Shown here one piece after another: positions 44,601 through 61,400 of a stretch of DNA of 64,000 bases. The position numbers and the translations under genes are program-made. Location: assembly GCA_027422505.1 (NCBI GenBank), contig JAPQWV010000050.1, positions 620,001 to 684,000 on the forward strand. The letters are read 5' to 3'. The notes beneath the pieces are model-generated. The model searched no databases. It was not told the DNA's origin and was given only the letters and a program-made list of their open reading frames with translations. How positions within the stretch are numbered: position 1 is the first letter of the stretch; each line of letters starts with the position of its first letter. The stretch comes from Craterostigma plantagineum. Its lineage: Eukaryota > Streptophyta > Magnoliopsida > Lamiales > Linderniaceae.

Positions 44601-46806
44601 ATTAGTTGAAGATATTGGAGAGCTTAAACCCACAATCTTTTGTGCTGTTCCCAGAGTATTAGATAGAATTTATTCAGGTTGGCCTCTGAAATTGATCTTC
44701 AACTTGCTATTGGTATATTTTTTTTTTAACTGGCATATGCTAGTTTACATTTCGACATTTTTAAATTGACATGGCACTCTTTCTGTTAAAATTGTTAAGA
44801 TATGTTTTTTTTTTCCAAATATCCACATTATTTTACATTTTTTTTTTTAACGATACAATTTGACAATGGCACTCTTGCATATCTCTTATTATTTCAGGTT
44901 TGCAACAGAAGATTTCTGCTGGTGGTTTCATTAAAAAGACCATGTTCAACTTTGGATATGCTTTGTAAGTTTTCTATTTGTAGTAAGCGTCTCTGGACTT
45001 TTCCTGTCCGTTGAGTTAAATCTTTTTTCTTATGGCTTCTTAGTAGCCTGAACAACATAAAAAATTTGTTGGAACCTGTGAATCGACTGAACTCTCAATT
45101 GAGAGAATTATGATTGAGCATCAGTATTAAGTAAACTCGGAAGCCTATTGTTGAATTTATCTGGACCACTACTTGATAACGTCACACTAATTGTATGGAT
45201 AGTAGTATCGTTTTCGCAAACTCGGCCTGTTTACGGGGCTACGCCATGGTTTGATTCGCTTCATTCCCCGTCCCTCAAATTTGTTCCGGTCATAAAAGGG
45301 TGCTTAGCATAACATCATGTCCAATATTTGCAGAAAACTAAATAGTTTGAAAAGCGGGCAGAGACATTCTGAGGCATCTACACTATGTGACAAAATGGTC
45401 TTTAGTAAGGTGACTAGCTTTATTATGATTTTTTTTTTTATTAACACATTTTCTTAGAAAATCCATAAAGGATGTTTGTTTCTCGCACGTCTTTCAACAG
45501 ATAAAACAAGGTTTAGGCGGCCGAGTGAGACTCATTTTATCTGGAGCAGCTCCTCTCGCCTCCCATGTCGAAGAGTTTTTTCGCGTGGTATCATGTGCCT
45601 ATGTTCTTCAAGGATATGGTAAAAGATGATAAATTCATTACCACTCTTTTTCAGTATTATAACCCTCTGATCTCATTGTTTGCAATCAATGGCATAGGTC
45701 TCACCGAAACTTGTGCTGGTACGTTCGTTTCGATTCCCGACGAGATGGGCATGCTAGGCACCGTGGGCCCACCCGTTCCAAATGTTGATGTCTGCCTCGA
45801 ATCCGTTCCCGAAATGGGATACGATGCCCTTTCAAGTACGCCACGTGGCGAAGTATGCGTAAGAGGCGACACTTTGTTTTCGGGGTACTACAAACGCGAG
45901 GACCTTACCAAAGAAGTGTTTGTTGATGGGTGGTTTCATACAGGTTAGTTCTTGTGTTGAGTGGAATAAATTTTTCTTTGAGTCCATTTTTCAAGGTTTT
46001 TTTCTCTTGTTTGTTAAACGCTTTCATTTCTTCAGGAGATGTTGGTGAATGGCAGCCCGATGGTAGCTTGAGAATTATCGATCGCAAGAAGAACATATTT
46101 AAACTTTCACAAGGGGAGTATGTTGCTGTAGAGTGGAGAACATATATGGCCAAGCTCCTAATATCGACTCGGTACTGACCAGTTTGATGCTGAAAGATTG
46201 TTTAAATTTTCATTTTCTTCTCATATTAACCTAGAAAATATTAGATGAAGAGCGATTAACCTGTTATTGGGGGGTGATTGCAGATATGGGTATATGGTAA
46301 CAGTTTCGAGTCTTGCCTCGTTGCGGTGATTAACCCGAACGAGCAAGCAGTGAAGAAATGGGCTGAAGAGAATGACGTGTCAGGAGATTTCGGTTCCATC
46401 TGTGACAATGCAAAGGCGAAAGAGCACTTCCTCGAAGAGCTGAAAAGAATCGCTAAAGAAAAGAAGGTTTGCAAAATTTACCTCTGTATTATTACAAGAT
46501 GTGAGATGAAATGTAATAAGTTTTTACTATCTGTGTGGTGCAGTTGAAGGGTTTTGAGTTCATAAGAGCAGTGCATCTTGATCCAACCCCATTCGACATC
46601 GAAAGAGACCTCATCACTCCAACATTCAAGAAGAAGAGACCTCAGTTGCTTAAGTACTATCAGGTAACACAAACACACACACATAATCAAATGTCATTTA
46701 CTATATAATCTGTGAGAATTTTACTATATATATGTGTGTGTGTATGTATATATATTTTATGTGGGTGCAGGGTGCCATTGACGACATGTACAAGAGTACC
46801 AAATAG
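41695..46806 (+). CDS. LACS4: Long-chain acyl-CoA synthetase (LACS4-type) with a 4-nt coding deletion
   Basis: AMP-binding enzyme that activates C16-C18 fatty acids with ATP and CoA, typically at the ER. Nineteen exons: 41695-41846, 42184-42247, 42378-42467, 42816-42872, 43143-43191, 43332-43408, 43570-43609, 43688-43782, 44065-44232, 44395-44505, 44590-44677, 44898-44964, 45334-45409, 45501-45618, 45698-45943, 46036-46171, 46284-46466, 46544-46663 and 46771-46806. Motifs are the P-loop [12 protein letters not shown] (from about residue 229), [52 protein letters not shown], and [13 protein letters not shown] near the end. The intact length would be about 658 residues against 666 in Arabidopsis LACS4. 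Exon 16 lacks four bases after 46133, inside the VAVENLEN motif; the frame shifts and ends at 46178, losing about 120 C-terminal residues. All other exons keep phase, so the lesion is recent or an assembly error. Confidence 0.88.
46133..46134 (+). other. 4-nt deletion point in LACS exon 16
   Basis: After GTA GAG the family needs Asn-Leu-Glu-Asn, but the sequence goes straight to TGGAGAAC. Restoring four missing bases brings the remainder of the exon and all three later exons back into phase; this arithmetic holds across the whole gene. Confidence 0.85.
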
Positions 46807-47907
46807 GCGGCACGTTCTTGTTGGTTGACGACGAATGTTCACAGTGAAAAAGCGAACTCTAGATTTTCAGTTATTTGCTTCTTGTGCTTGTTATTGTCTG
46901 CATTACAGTTAGGAGTAAGGCGACGATGTCATTTAGAATAAAAACGAAGCATTTTGCTCGTATGTGCTTGCTAGTAATAACTCGTGCGAGCGAAGGTGCT
47001 AATCGAGAAAGGAGCAATGGACCAGAACGGTGCGATAATTGTACCTATTTTTTTTTTTTGAAACGATAGTTTTTCTTTTCACTGCAAAATTACAAGTGAT
47101 ATAGCCAAAAGTCAAGTCCATCGAGTAACAACGCCTCCAAGAGAAGGAAAACAAGACAGACTTCGACGAGAAATTAATCGGATCCAAAATGGAACGAAAA
47201 ATATCTCTCGAGACCAAAAGATAAAAATTTTGAAAATAAGAGAAAATTAATACGATAAGCAGTCGCTACCTAAACTAAAAGTCCATGATCAATATAGCTT
47301 ACTTCAAGTCTACTCAACATATATATTATTTTCCAACCAAAAGCTTCACATATTTGCAATAATTATACATGCTAGGGGGTTAAGAAGGACCCCTCAATTT
47401 TTAATATGGTATCGAGTTTGATTATGCATATTGTCACCCGATTAATATGTCCACGTGTTAGGCCAGTCATGCCATGCGTGAGGAAGCTTGTTGAGATTTG
47501 AAACTAGGACTTTGTCCCACATCGACTAATACAAGTCCTTTGAGCACCATTGTCATGACCTTGAATATTGACAATCATATGAACACAATTTTAAGTAATA
47601 AATATTATGGCACGTCCAATTTGTGTCTGCGTACTTCCATTTGTTGTGAACTTGTGATGAGGTGATCGTTAACTTGAGCCACGATTTCAGTCTGAGATGT
47701 AAATGGTTAGAGATACAGAATCAGCCTGAATTTTGGACGTTACAATTTAACAAAATAAAAGACCACAACAAAACAAAGTTCTTCAGTCGACTTCGCCTTC
47801 TCGATGCACAGTCAAAATGTGTGCAATACAACGTCACTAAATATCAGGTCATAACATCACTAATAGTTACTCTCTCACCCACACACACATATATATAGTA
47901 AATATAT
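46807..47907. other. Spacer downstream of the LACS gene
   Basis: Holds the LACS 3' UTR and AT-rich DNA. I see no gene. The stretch 47450-47760 resembles decayed LTR-type sequence but no ends could be set. Confidence 0.45.
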
Positions 47908-48154
47908 TACTCCCTCCAAACTTTATTACATAAGTTGCCGGGCACGTAAATTAAGGAGGTATTATTATAATAATGATAATATAGTACAATTAAATGGTAA
48001 TAAAGTGTATATTTTAACACGTCTTTTAAGAATATTTAATATTATTATATTAATTGTTTGTGATAGTTTTTTTTACTGAATAAGGAAATGTGATAAAATT
48101 AGTGGGACGCCCGAAATGCCAAAATGTGATAAAATTAGTGAGACGGGGAGAGTA
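47908..48154. mobile_element. Stowaway-like MITE, copy B
   Basis: Starts TACTCCCTCCAAACTTTATT and ends GAGACGGGGAGAGTA. The interior TAAAGTGTATATTTTAACAC through AGTGGGACGCCCGAAATG is a close copy of 28168-28393, so the two belong to one family. Confidence 0.78.
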
Positions 48155-48394
48155 TAATATTAGATAGATACTTCCTGGAACGAAATCGAACAAAAGGCCC
48201 ATGATACCCTCTGTCTCAGATTGAAGAGTTGGAACTAGAAGCCGACGCAGACGGAAATCGAAGAGCTAATAGTTCTTCCCTGTTGTATTTCAACCTTTGA
48301 TCTGCATGCATAGCGAAAAATATGCCAAACTTTAATCCCTAGGAAGAAATCAGTTAAAGAACAACAAGGCAACAAGCTGCAATCAACCGATTTC

Positions 48395-49678
48395 CTAACC
48401 CAGAAAATTCACATCGGGCCTATTCTGGGACAGAGACAATCTGCTCCCTCTTTGCTTGCTTTCATAACTCTTCTTTCTTACGGGTGAAGCAGAATTATGC
48501 AAACTTCCCTCTTTAAACGCCTCCCAAAGCTCGTGCTTCACTTCGATCTGAGGATTCTCTGAACAGAACTCCAACAAAACATCCTCGGTCAAAAGCCAGC
48601 ATCCTCTAAGGTCAAGCACTTTGAGATTCGAAGGAGGAACAAACAAAGAAAGCCCGGCATTGGTGAGCACAGCATCACGGATGCCGAGATGTGCAAGCTT
48701 CTTGGCAGAGGCCATAATGTAAAGTGATGCGTCCGAAAGGTAAATTTCCCTAAGAGATAAGTAGCTCAGTTCGCTCACTTTGGTCAGAGGGCCAAGCGCT
48801 GCTTCCCTAAGGTTTATCCCCTCCAATTCCAATCTCTCTAAACGATGAAGATTCTGCAGTGAAGAAAAAGAAGGGACCTCGTTGCGAATTACACCTGTTT
48901 CACGTCGCACAAGTTACAGACAAGAAAGTACAATCCCGAGAAAGAAAAAGGAACAAATGGAAGGAAGGAATTCACACACCTTTCACGTTTGTGCTGTTAA
49001 GGTTGATTACTTTTAGCGAAGGCATCATGCCAATGTAGGCTATGGCTGAGTCGTCCACGGCTGTGCCAGACAGCAGTATGGTTTCGAGATTAGGAACGTG
49101 GCCAGCCAATAATCCCAGCCCATCTGAACTTATATTAGTGTTGCTTAGGTTTAAATACGTTAAATTCTCTCCTACGCACACTATGTTTTCGATCGACTCA
49201 TCATTGACTGGAGTGTCGCTCAGGTCCAAGTGGTTCAGTGCGTTCATAGAACGCAGAAAGCTGAATGATTTCAAGGAAGCATTGGATAGATCCAAGAAGT
49301 GGAGTGAATTGATTTCAATGTTGCGAAAAGCTTCAGACTCTTTGGCAATCGCAGCTCCCGATAAGATAAGTTTTCTCATAGGAGCTTTGTGTTCATCAAC
49401 GAATAGAGAGGTTACGGTGCAGTTACTCATATTTAGGTGCGAGACATGGTGCAGATTGGACAACATCGTTACTTTGGTCCAAGCCAGGTTTAGAAATTCC
49501 AGGCACGGAAACATTTCGAGGACAAGTGCTCCATCATTAGATACTAGGCTCCCCCAAAGGTCCAGATGCTGCAACTTAGTAAGAGTCTGAAAAGTTTGAA
49601 CATAATAGAGGAGATTAATCAATTTAATACTCGAAATAGAGTTAAAAAGGCATGCCACACATACACACACACACAGAG

Positions 49679-49745
<67 letters not shown>

Positions 49746-51350
49746 CCACCTGAAGACAATTTAAAGCTGAATCGGTTATGCGTAAACCACCCAAATCCAG
49801 CAGTACTAAGTTAGTTAGAGAAGCAAGGACCTTCACTCCATCTCCCGTAACACCAGTTTCTGAAATGAATAACTTTTCAAGGGTTGGAACTGTCACGAAG
49901 GAAGCAAGGGCAACATCTGTTATCTTGGAACATCGAGATAAATCCAGCTCTTTCAAATATGTCAAGCCTGTAAAACAAAGTTAAATTCTAATAAACACCA
50001 TAAACATGAATAATAACATTTCTATCCATGGTTGCATGATATTGTAACTTGCTGAGTACAGTTACCTCGCCTAGCTGAGTTCAATTAACTGAATGTACAA
50101 ATTAAAGAATTGTGATCAATATTTTAGTTAAATAGATTGAGAAATGAAGCCCTAAGGTAGGGCTCAAGCGAAATTGATCTCTAGTTGCACATATATCAAT
50201 GTAACAGCTCTGATGCAAAAACTTCCAGAAGATAAAACATCATCTAACATGTTATATCCATGCCGAAAGCACAGTATACCTGATACATTCCAAATAGCTG
50301 AATTGCTGATCCTATGGCAGTCTGCCAAATTCAACGAGCGCAGGTAGCGAAATGCTCCCAAGTATACCATCCATTCCTCATCTACACTTTTTTCACCTCT
50401 CAAATCAATTTCCTCTGCGCAGTATTTGAAGATTCTGAAGAATACACAAAGAGGTCAGTATTTGAAGATTCTGAAGAATATACAAAGAGGTCAAATACAG
50501 CGCACAACACACTCTTTTAGAGCCACAACACATCGCCAAAACACTCTGGAAATTTGCAATCAGAAAGCAGCCCCTATCTTATAAACTTGTAACACAGAAA
50601 GAATACCAAGAATAACAAGTTGCAATAGTGAACTCAGTTGAACAGAGTGTTTCAATCAATAGCTTATGCAATGGTGATTAATACAACTGAACTTTAACCA
50701 TTTGCTAACAAGATTACAAATCGCATCATAGCATATAAACCACAAAAAATAAAAAAATAAACCAATTCATCTCGATAAAAATGCATATTCACAGTGAATG
50801 AAATGCACACGAGACAATCTTCAAATTGGCATAACCAAATCAATAGCAGATAACACTATAATAAACTCAAACATCTAATTTTATGAGTCAAAAAATAAAT
50901 ATAATAGAACGAAATAAATATAATAGAACGTGATTCGAGCAAATCAGAATTCCGCCCTAACATAAAACTCAATTAGATCAGAACAACATCTCAATTCACT
51001 ACAATCAACGCCTTTACCACAAAATCTTTCGACTCAGATGCAAAACGTCAAGCCAATCTCAGCCAGTTTTATCAAGCTAACCTAAGGCAGCGAACTCAGT
51101 CACAGAATTTTCATACTGCAGCTCAAGAAGATTGAGACGATTAGGGAGTAATAAACAGCGAACAACTACGAAATTACTCGAGAAGAGAGGGGAAAAGCAG
51201 GCGGCGTCGGAGTAGGTGTCGGATGAGAGCGTCGGCGAGTTGAGAAGGCATCCGCTCGAGCGTCCGCCTCTGCCTGCGCCACTGCTCGACGGCTCCAGCG
51301 CTCGACGTCGCCGCGTCGAGGCACAAAAGTACCAGTTTGCTGTGCTCCAT
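48395..51350 (-). CDS. Leucine-rich repeat (RNI-like) protein
   Basis: Intracellular LRR protein of 550 residues. Exons are 51350-51178, 50434-50280, 49967-49750, 49586-48980 and 48894-48395, all in phase with no internal stops. After an N-terminal helix-rich part (MEHSKLVLLCLDAATS..., LADALIRHLLRRRLL) there are about 14 LRRs of RNI/ZYG11-like type, for example LRSLNLADCHRISNSAI, LKELDLSRCSKITDVAL, LQHLDLWGSLVSNDGAL, LNHLDLSDTPVNDESI, LTYLNLSNTNISSDGL and LKVLDLRGCWLLTEDVL. The C-terminus is Ser/Lys/Arg-rich and ends RPDVNFLG. There is no signal peptide, transmembrane helix or kinase domain, so it is not a receptor. ZYG11-type proteins are cullin-2 substrate receptors in animals; whether that role applies here is not shown. 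Intron 3 has a long (CT)n tract on this strand. Confidence 0.87.
49684..49741. repeat. (AG)n microsatellite in LRR intron 3
   Basis: Nearly 58 bp of uninterrupted GA dinucleotides. It lies just inside the donor of exon 3 on the minus strand, where it forms a CT tract. Confidence 0.97.
50421..50492. repeat. 36-bp tandem duplication across the 3' splice site of LRR exon 2
   Basis: Two adjacent 36-bp units (50421-50456 and 50457-50492), each AGTATTTGAAGATTCTGAAG plus 16 further bases, differ at one position. On the coding strand each holds a polypyrimidine tract, an AG acceptor and the first bases of exon 2. Only the inner acceptor (exon start 50434) keeps the frame; use of the outer one brings a TGA within about five codons. 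Confidence 0.9.
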
Positions 51351-51548
51351 CGAACCGAATGCTAAACTCCTTTGACTATTAATTGTTTCCCTTTTGGATG
51401 AGGCAAAGAATGAGTGAGGGAGGCGAAGGAAGGGAGATGGGATCGGAGATTGAATAATTGACTTCAGCTTCCTTTTAGTATAAAAACGATAGACCATATC
51501 ATGAAAATTATAAATCAAACAATATTAAACAAACAAAATTAAAAAGGT

Positions 51549-51945
51549 GACATCTATAGATAAATATCCAATTGAGTAAAAAAGTTACAAATCAGTACAA
51601 TGTCAGAAATTTTTACAGATGGTACCCGTTTTACTGTTTGTACCAATTTTCTCAGTTTTGCAGTACCTTTTTATGTGTGTATTTTTGCGCACTACATCAC
51701 ACGTTTATACGGTACCGGTTAATATATGGTACATTGATGTGTTATATATGACGTATCATTTTCTCAACGTATTACGTACCACAATATGTTGTTATAGGAT
51801 ACCTAAATGTGTTATGGCGTACCTGCGGCGGATCAGGTACCTATGTGCAAAAAATTTATTCTATTAGGTATCTATATATAAAAAATACTGACATGGTACT
51901 AAACTACAAGTTTTTATCCAAATGGATATTTATGTGTAAAGACCC
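51549..51945. mobile_element. MULE-type MITE
   Basis: 397 bp with long inverted ends: the left end has ATAAATATCCAATTG and GTACAATGTCAG, the right end CTGACATGGTAC and CCAAATGGATATTTAT. It is flanked by an exact 10-bp duplication TTAAAAAGGT (51539-51548 and 51946-51955), in the 9-10 bp range of Mutator-like elements. No coding capacity. Confidence 0.82.
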
Positions 51946-51955
51946 TTAAAAAGGT

Positions 51956-52640
51956 CTATTCTATTCTAACTAACCTAATTCGCTTAGATTCCGACATGTT
52001 CTACATGTCACGCGCCGAAAATCTAACGATCTAATTGGTGTACTAACATGAGTTGGCTATTAGTAAGTTGAATGACATGTTAATTTTTAGCGGAATTGAG
52101 TTATACCCACAAGTGAATAGGTAAAGATTAAAACTAATGGGTGAGAAAAAATAAAAAGAAAGCCAAGGACTTGACCGTGGTAGTTTGTGTGATCTTGACC
52201 AATGATGATTAGTCTCGGTGGAAGCCGTGATCGTTCCATAGTTGATGATATTCCAATTCGATTCAGACTGAACCTGATCGAAGTGTGAAGACTACGATGA
52301 CATTGTGTGACGATGCCTGTTGATCGAAAAACAATAAAGAAAGAAAGAAAAATGGACTCTTTTTAGTCTTTTCCCACCACGAAATTGTATTTCCACTCCA
52401 ACTTCATTTATTTACTTCTGTTAAATTAGAATATTGTCCTTCCAGTAATAATATTTTTATAAAGAAATAGGCGTGGATATATACTTATTTAGATAGATAG
52501 CTAAACAAAATATTTATTTTTAAGTTGTGAATGGAAAAGAAAATTAGACTTGATTAATTTATTGTTTCAGAATGATGATTTAATAGTTTATTTTTTAGAT
52601 GCAATTGAAGATAGACATTCAAACGGAGTATGAATGAGTG
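51956..52640. other. Spacer with no recognised gene
   Basis: AT-rich, read on both strands; no family similarity, RNA gene or element end was found. Confidence 0.5.
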
Positions 52641-52990
52641 TAGAGATGGCAGTGGGGCGGGGTCTGAAGCGAGTTTGCCAGTATCGGAGGACCCCCCATG
52701 ATGTCTACATTGTTAAACCAAGGGTCATAATTTTTTGATAACAATTATAACATTTTTATATATTTATATAAATGTAAATAAAAAATAAAATTTATATATA
52801 CATATAAACCGGGGGGTTCAGGCCGGGGTTTGGGGCGGGGTTAACCTAAATCGAGACTTGCCTCGGACCCAGTCGGGTTGAGTCCTTTGGGACCCGTATC
52901 CCGCCCCGTTACCTAATAATTGAAAAATACCCGCCCCATTAGGGGCGGGTTTGGCGGGTCCAGGTTTTTACCCGCCTTATGCCATCGCTA
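52641..52990. mobile_element. hAT-type MITE with CCCGCC-rich ends
   Basis: Ends TAGAGATGGCAGTGGGGCGGG (left, first 20 bases quoted loosely) and CCCGCCTTATGCCATCGCTA are inverted copies with few mismatches. The flanking 8-mers AATGAGTG (52633-52640) and AATAGGTG (52991-52998) agree at 7 of 8. The body has more CCCGCCCC and GGGGCGGG inverted motifs around an AT-rich core. Confidence 0.78.
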
Positions 52991-53477
52991 AATAGGTGAC
53001 CCGACCCGGCTTATTGTCGTCCCTAAATAGGTGACTTGTGTGCGAAATATCAACAAAATGTCAATTTACGCGTGTAAATTTTTATTTTCATACTGAACGA
53101 AAGGCAGAAACTAATGTTTGTAGAGTCTCATACAGAAGAGAACACGACCAAAACACAAACACATAAGCAAAGAAAAACACAATAAGAAGAAAAACTGTTT
53201 TAAACCTCAAGTCTTCTTCTTGACTCAGTCAATAGAAGGAGATCGAAAGAGGATGAGCACATACATACAGGTTCTTTGAATCTGTCTCTTCACTCCTTTC
53301 TCCCTCCAACTTCTCGCCATATTCTTCAACTTTTCATATACCGAGATCACAGACTATTCTCTCAACTCAATATATATAGAGCTGCACAATTGCATCGAAT
53401 AATTCCTCGAACAAAAACACGAGATTGTAAGGCATACTATGTCTACTTCTAACTCTCTCCAGCCCAGCGTGTCTCTC

Positions 53478-58037
<4,560 letters not shown>

Positions 58038-58735
58038 TAGGGGTGAGAAAAAAAATCCGAAAACCGGATTCCGATCCGGTATCCGGTTTTCAAAACCCGA
58101 AAAAATGGATATCCGATTTTAAAAACCGGATCGGATATCCGATCCGATTTATTTTAAACTAAACCGTATCGAATACGGATAGTGGTTTGTCTAAAATCCG
58201 GATATCCGGTATCCGGTTTATATTTAAAAAAAATAAAAAAATAAAAAAATAGTCCAAAAAGAAAAATGAAGCTCCAAAAAGAAAAAAAATCATCAAGTAG
58301 AATATTTAAATTTATATTATTTTATTATTGCAAAAAACTTTATTAGAGAATTGAGATAAAAAAAAACATAAAAACATCGAGATGCAAGTTAAAAATTAAT
58401 GTGAATTTGTGGTATTGTGTTTATTATTTATTATGTAATTTTGAATCATAAATTCACACTGTGAATTACTATGTGTAGAAATTCTTATATTAAAAAATAT
58501 ATTTTTTTTATTGTGATAAGAAATAAAAAATATGATTTTCAAAAGAAAATAATAAAAAAATATAAGAAAAATAAATTTAAAAATCGGATGCGGATATCCG
58601 GTGTAAATATCCGAATAAACCGGATATCCGATTTTCGGATATCCGATTAAAACCGGAGCGGATACGGATACCATTTTTCGATATCCGAAAATCCGGATAT
58701 CCGAAAAACCGGATATCCGGTTTTGCTCACCCCTA
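58038..58735. mobile_element. hAT-like MITE of the TAGGGGTGAG family with CCGGATATCCGG arrays, copy 2
   Basis: Ends are TAGGGGTGAG and CTCACCCCTA. TGTCAAG precedes the left end (58031-58037) and recurs three bases beyond the right end (58739-58745), a near-perfect target duplication. Both subterminal regions contain many copies of the palindrome CGGATATCCG and of AAAACCGGATATCC, separated by an AT-rich core. Confidence 0.78.
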
Positions 58736-58899
58736 AATTGTCAAGTCATCTTTATTTAAATTTTGTTCGTAGCTTTTTTATTATGATCACTATCTAGATG
58801 AAGTGTGAAAATGACCCCCTAGCAGAAAAAAACTGACCTATTGACCTCAATGTTCACACGTTGCATTCTACTTATTCTTTAAGTCGTGCAAATAATTAA

Positions 58900-59200
58900 G
58901 GGTGTTTGGAAACACTTCCGAGACAAAAGTCCTTTTAAAAATGGACTTTCTAGGAAGTGGTTTTTTAAAATGTTTTTATTGAGTTTTTGTTTTGTTTGGT
59001 AAATTCACATTTTAAAAGCCCATTTTAAATCATGTGTGAATGTGTTCTCAAAAGTCAGATTTTTTCACTTCTCCGTAATGGACTTTTAAATAAGTTACTT
59101 ATCAAAAAGTGCATTTGGAATTAATCACCAAACGTAAGAAAAATCTGTAAATGGACTTTTGAATCCAAAAGTCCATTTGAAATGGATTTCCAAACAAAAT
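58900..59200. mobile_element. Possible MITE with GTGTTTGGAAA ends
   Basis: GGGTGTTTGGAAACAC at about 58900 is mirrored by GGATTTCCAAACAAAAT at about 59180-59197. AAAAGTCC / GGACTTTT motifs are repeated in inverted orientation within. Target duplication not resolved; it may be Harbinger- or hAT-like. Confidence 0.5.
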
Positions 59201-59441
59201 ATTTTTTGCATTCTCAGAGAAAATAAACGTATAATATAAATATGTTCAAAGATGCACATTTCGATGTAGGCATGTCTTCCAGGAAACTACGAATTCACGT
59301 TGAAGATTTATTTTAATTTATTAATCAAATGTTGATCACTCTATCACAATAAATGCTACACGAATACACTTAATAAATCGCGCATCGAATCGAGCAAAAC
59401 ATTTGAAAATCTGTTTAAATAATTCATTGATGTACAATTTA

Positions 59442-59632
59442 GTTTCAATGCGATTATAGTTGACTGCAGTATATATGCTCTTGTGGGATAAAAATAATTA
59501 AATACTATTCCGAATAAATAATTTCATCCCAATACTATATCTGGTTTCAATGCGAATTTGAACTGCAGTATATTTAATCATGTGCGATAAACGATTAAAT
59601 ACTATTTGTAATAAACAATTTCATCCTAAATT
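59442..59632. repeat. Diverged tandem duplication, about 101-bp period
   Basis: GTTTCAATGCGA...CTGCAGTATAT...GATTAAATACTATT...AATTTCATCC occurs at 59442 and again at 59543 with scattered differences. Confidence 0.7.
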
Positions 59633-60284
59633 AATTACTTGGGCTCATTTATCATATTTGAAGCCGACACACCAAGTAGGATTGTCTTAAAAATAAATTT
59701 CGAGTTCAAATCGATCATTCAAATTAATATAGAACGTATAAAAGTTCATAAATTTAATTCTCGAACCAAAGCTAGTTAGGTAATTTTTAACTCCAAAAAA
59801 TACAACACGATTTATATGCATTTGAAATAAAATACTGCCAATCAAATATTGTATGTAGCACATAATTTGCTGGTGGATGAAATAAATAGCAACAGCCACT
59901 CCTTGAATTAAGCAGTTGAAATTTACTCTATGATTTATATCTTTATGTTTAAAATATTTTTTGTCTGTTGGTGAGTATGGTAGGACAAATTTCTTATTAA
60001 TTGTACTGCTTCATACTGTAATAATTATTATTGGGACAGACGAACAAAAATGAAAATGATTAATTTCTCAAGCTGTTTCCTGCCGATGATCAGGAGCATT
60101 TACACAATATTCGTACTTTGTACTTACAGTAATAATCTAATTTATCGAACTTTTGAATTCCGATAACTGAGAATGGAAAATTGGCGTTCATACTTGGGTT
60201 AAGGTAGAAAATATATTCGACGTTTATTCGAATGGACATATTGATTTCGAAATAGATTTTTTCATTGAAGAATATGAAATATAC

Positions 60285-60770
60285 ACTACAGTAGAATCTC
60301 TATAAACTAATACACTTGGGACCAGCCAAATTTATTAATTAAAAGAGTTATTAATTAATCGATAAATTAATATTTTATTGATAAATTAATATTTTATTAA
60401 TTTATAGTGTATATTACCTTTCAAACTTTCCAAATATCAAATAACCTTCAATATCCTATGTTTTTAATGAACGTCAAATTACGGACCAAAACTTCAATCC
60501 CACAAGTCTATCATAAGTCGTATGGTATTAATGTACATTCAAGTAACATTAATAAATATATCTTCTATATAATACACTATGAGAATGTTTTTATTGAATT
60601 TTAATTTATAATTTATACGGGACCTATAAAAATTATCAAAAGTATATTATCTTATAATTTTAGAGAATTATTAATTTAGTACGTTATCCCGAGTCGGGAT
60701 CGGCCAGAAATATTATATTAAAGAGTTTATTAAATTATCGAGTATTAATTTATAGAGTTTCTACTGTATA
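60285..60770. mobile_element. MITE with ACAGTAGAATCTCTATAAA ends
   Basis: The left end TACAGTAGAATCTCTATAAA and right end TTTATAGAGTTTCTACTGTA are inverted repeats with one mismatch in about 20, around an AT-rich core with TTAATTAAT motifs. It resembles widespread plant Tc1/pogo-type MITEs; TA borders are plausible. Confidence 0.72.
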
Positions 60771-60917
60771 TATACACTTACACTATATAGTTGTAAGAAT
60801 ATTAATATTTCTATGTGTGATTTGATTCGTGTTTGTACGAAATAGAGAAAATAGTGAGAAGTACTAGAAAACGTCAAAATAAATGCTTAATAAACTGAAG
60901 TATATATTACGTTTAAT

Positions 60918-61400
60918 GTTTTTTTTGTTCCCTTAACTTAGGGGGTGTGGCATTATAAGGACCATTAATTTTGGGGCATTATGGGGACAGTAAAGTTTTA
61001 AAATCGTGCAATTTATAGACATTATACCTGATATCCCCCCAAAATACATCACGTGCCACGCACGTAACCGATTTTTATACCGAAGGTCCGACGTGGCGCC
61101 GGACCGGTGACATGCCCGTTTTACAGAGATATTTTTGTTTCACATTAACTTCTGACATTGCGCCAAGTCGAATTATTTTAAATGACTTGACATTTTTGTA
61201 GAACGGCCATGTCATCGGTCCGCCAGTTTCCGGTATGAAAATCGGTGATCTGCTTGGCACGTGATGTATTTTGGGGAAAGATAAGGTATAATGTCTATAA
61301 ATTGTACGATTTTAAAACTTACTGTCCCTATAATGCCAGACCCTAAATCAGCGGTCCCTATAATGCCACACCCTCTAAGTTTCGGGACCAAAAAAATAAT
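60918..61400. mobile_element. Foldback-type element with arms of about 120 bp
   Basis: The left arm (about 60918-61035: GGGGGTGTGGCATTATAAGG, GGGGACAGTAAAGTTTTAAA, CAATTTATAGACATTATACC) is the reverse complement of the right arm (about 61275-61400) with some mismatches. Between them CACGTGCCACGCACG and GCTTGGCACGTGATG continue the pairing. No coding capacity; class unknown, possibly MULE or foldback. Confidence 0.75.

Noticed and set aside
49566..49814. Arg-Glu repeat frame near the LRR gene
   Set aside because: Translation of the (AG)n tract within intron 3.
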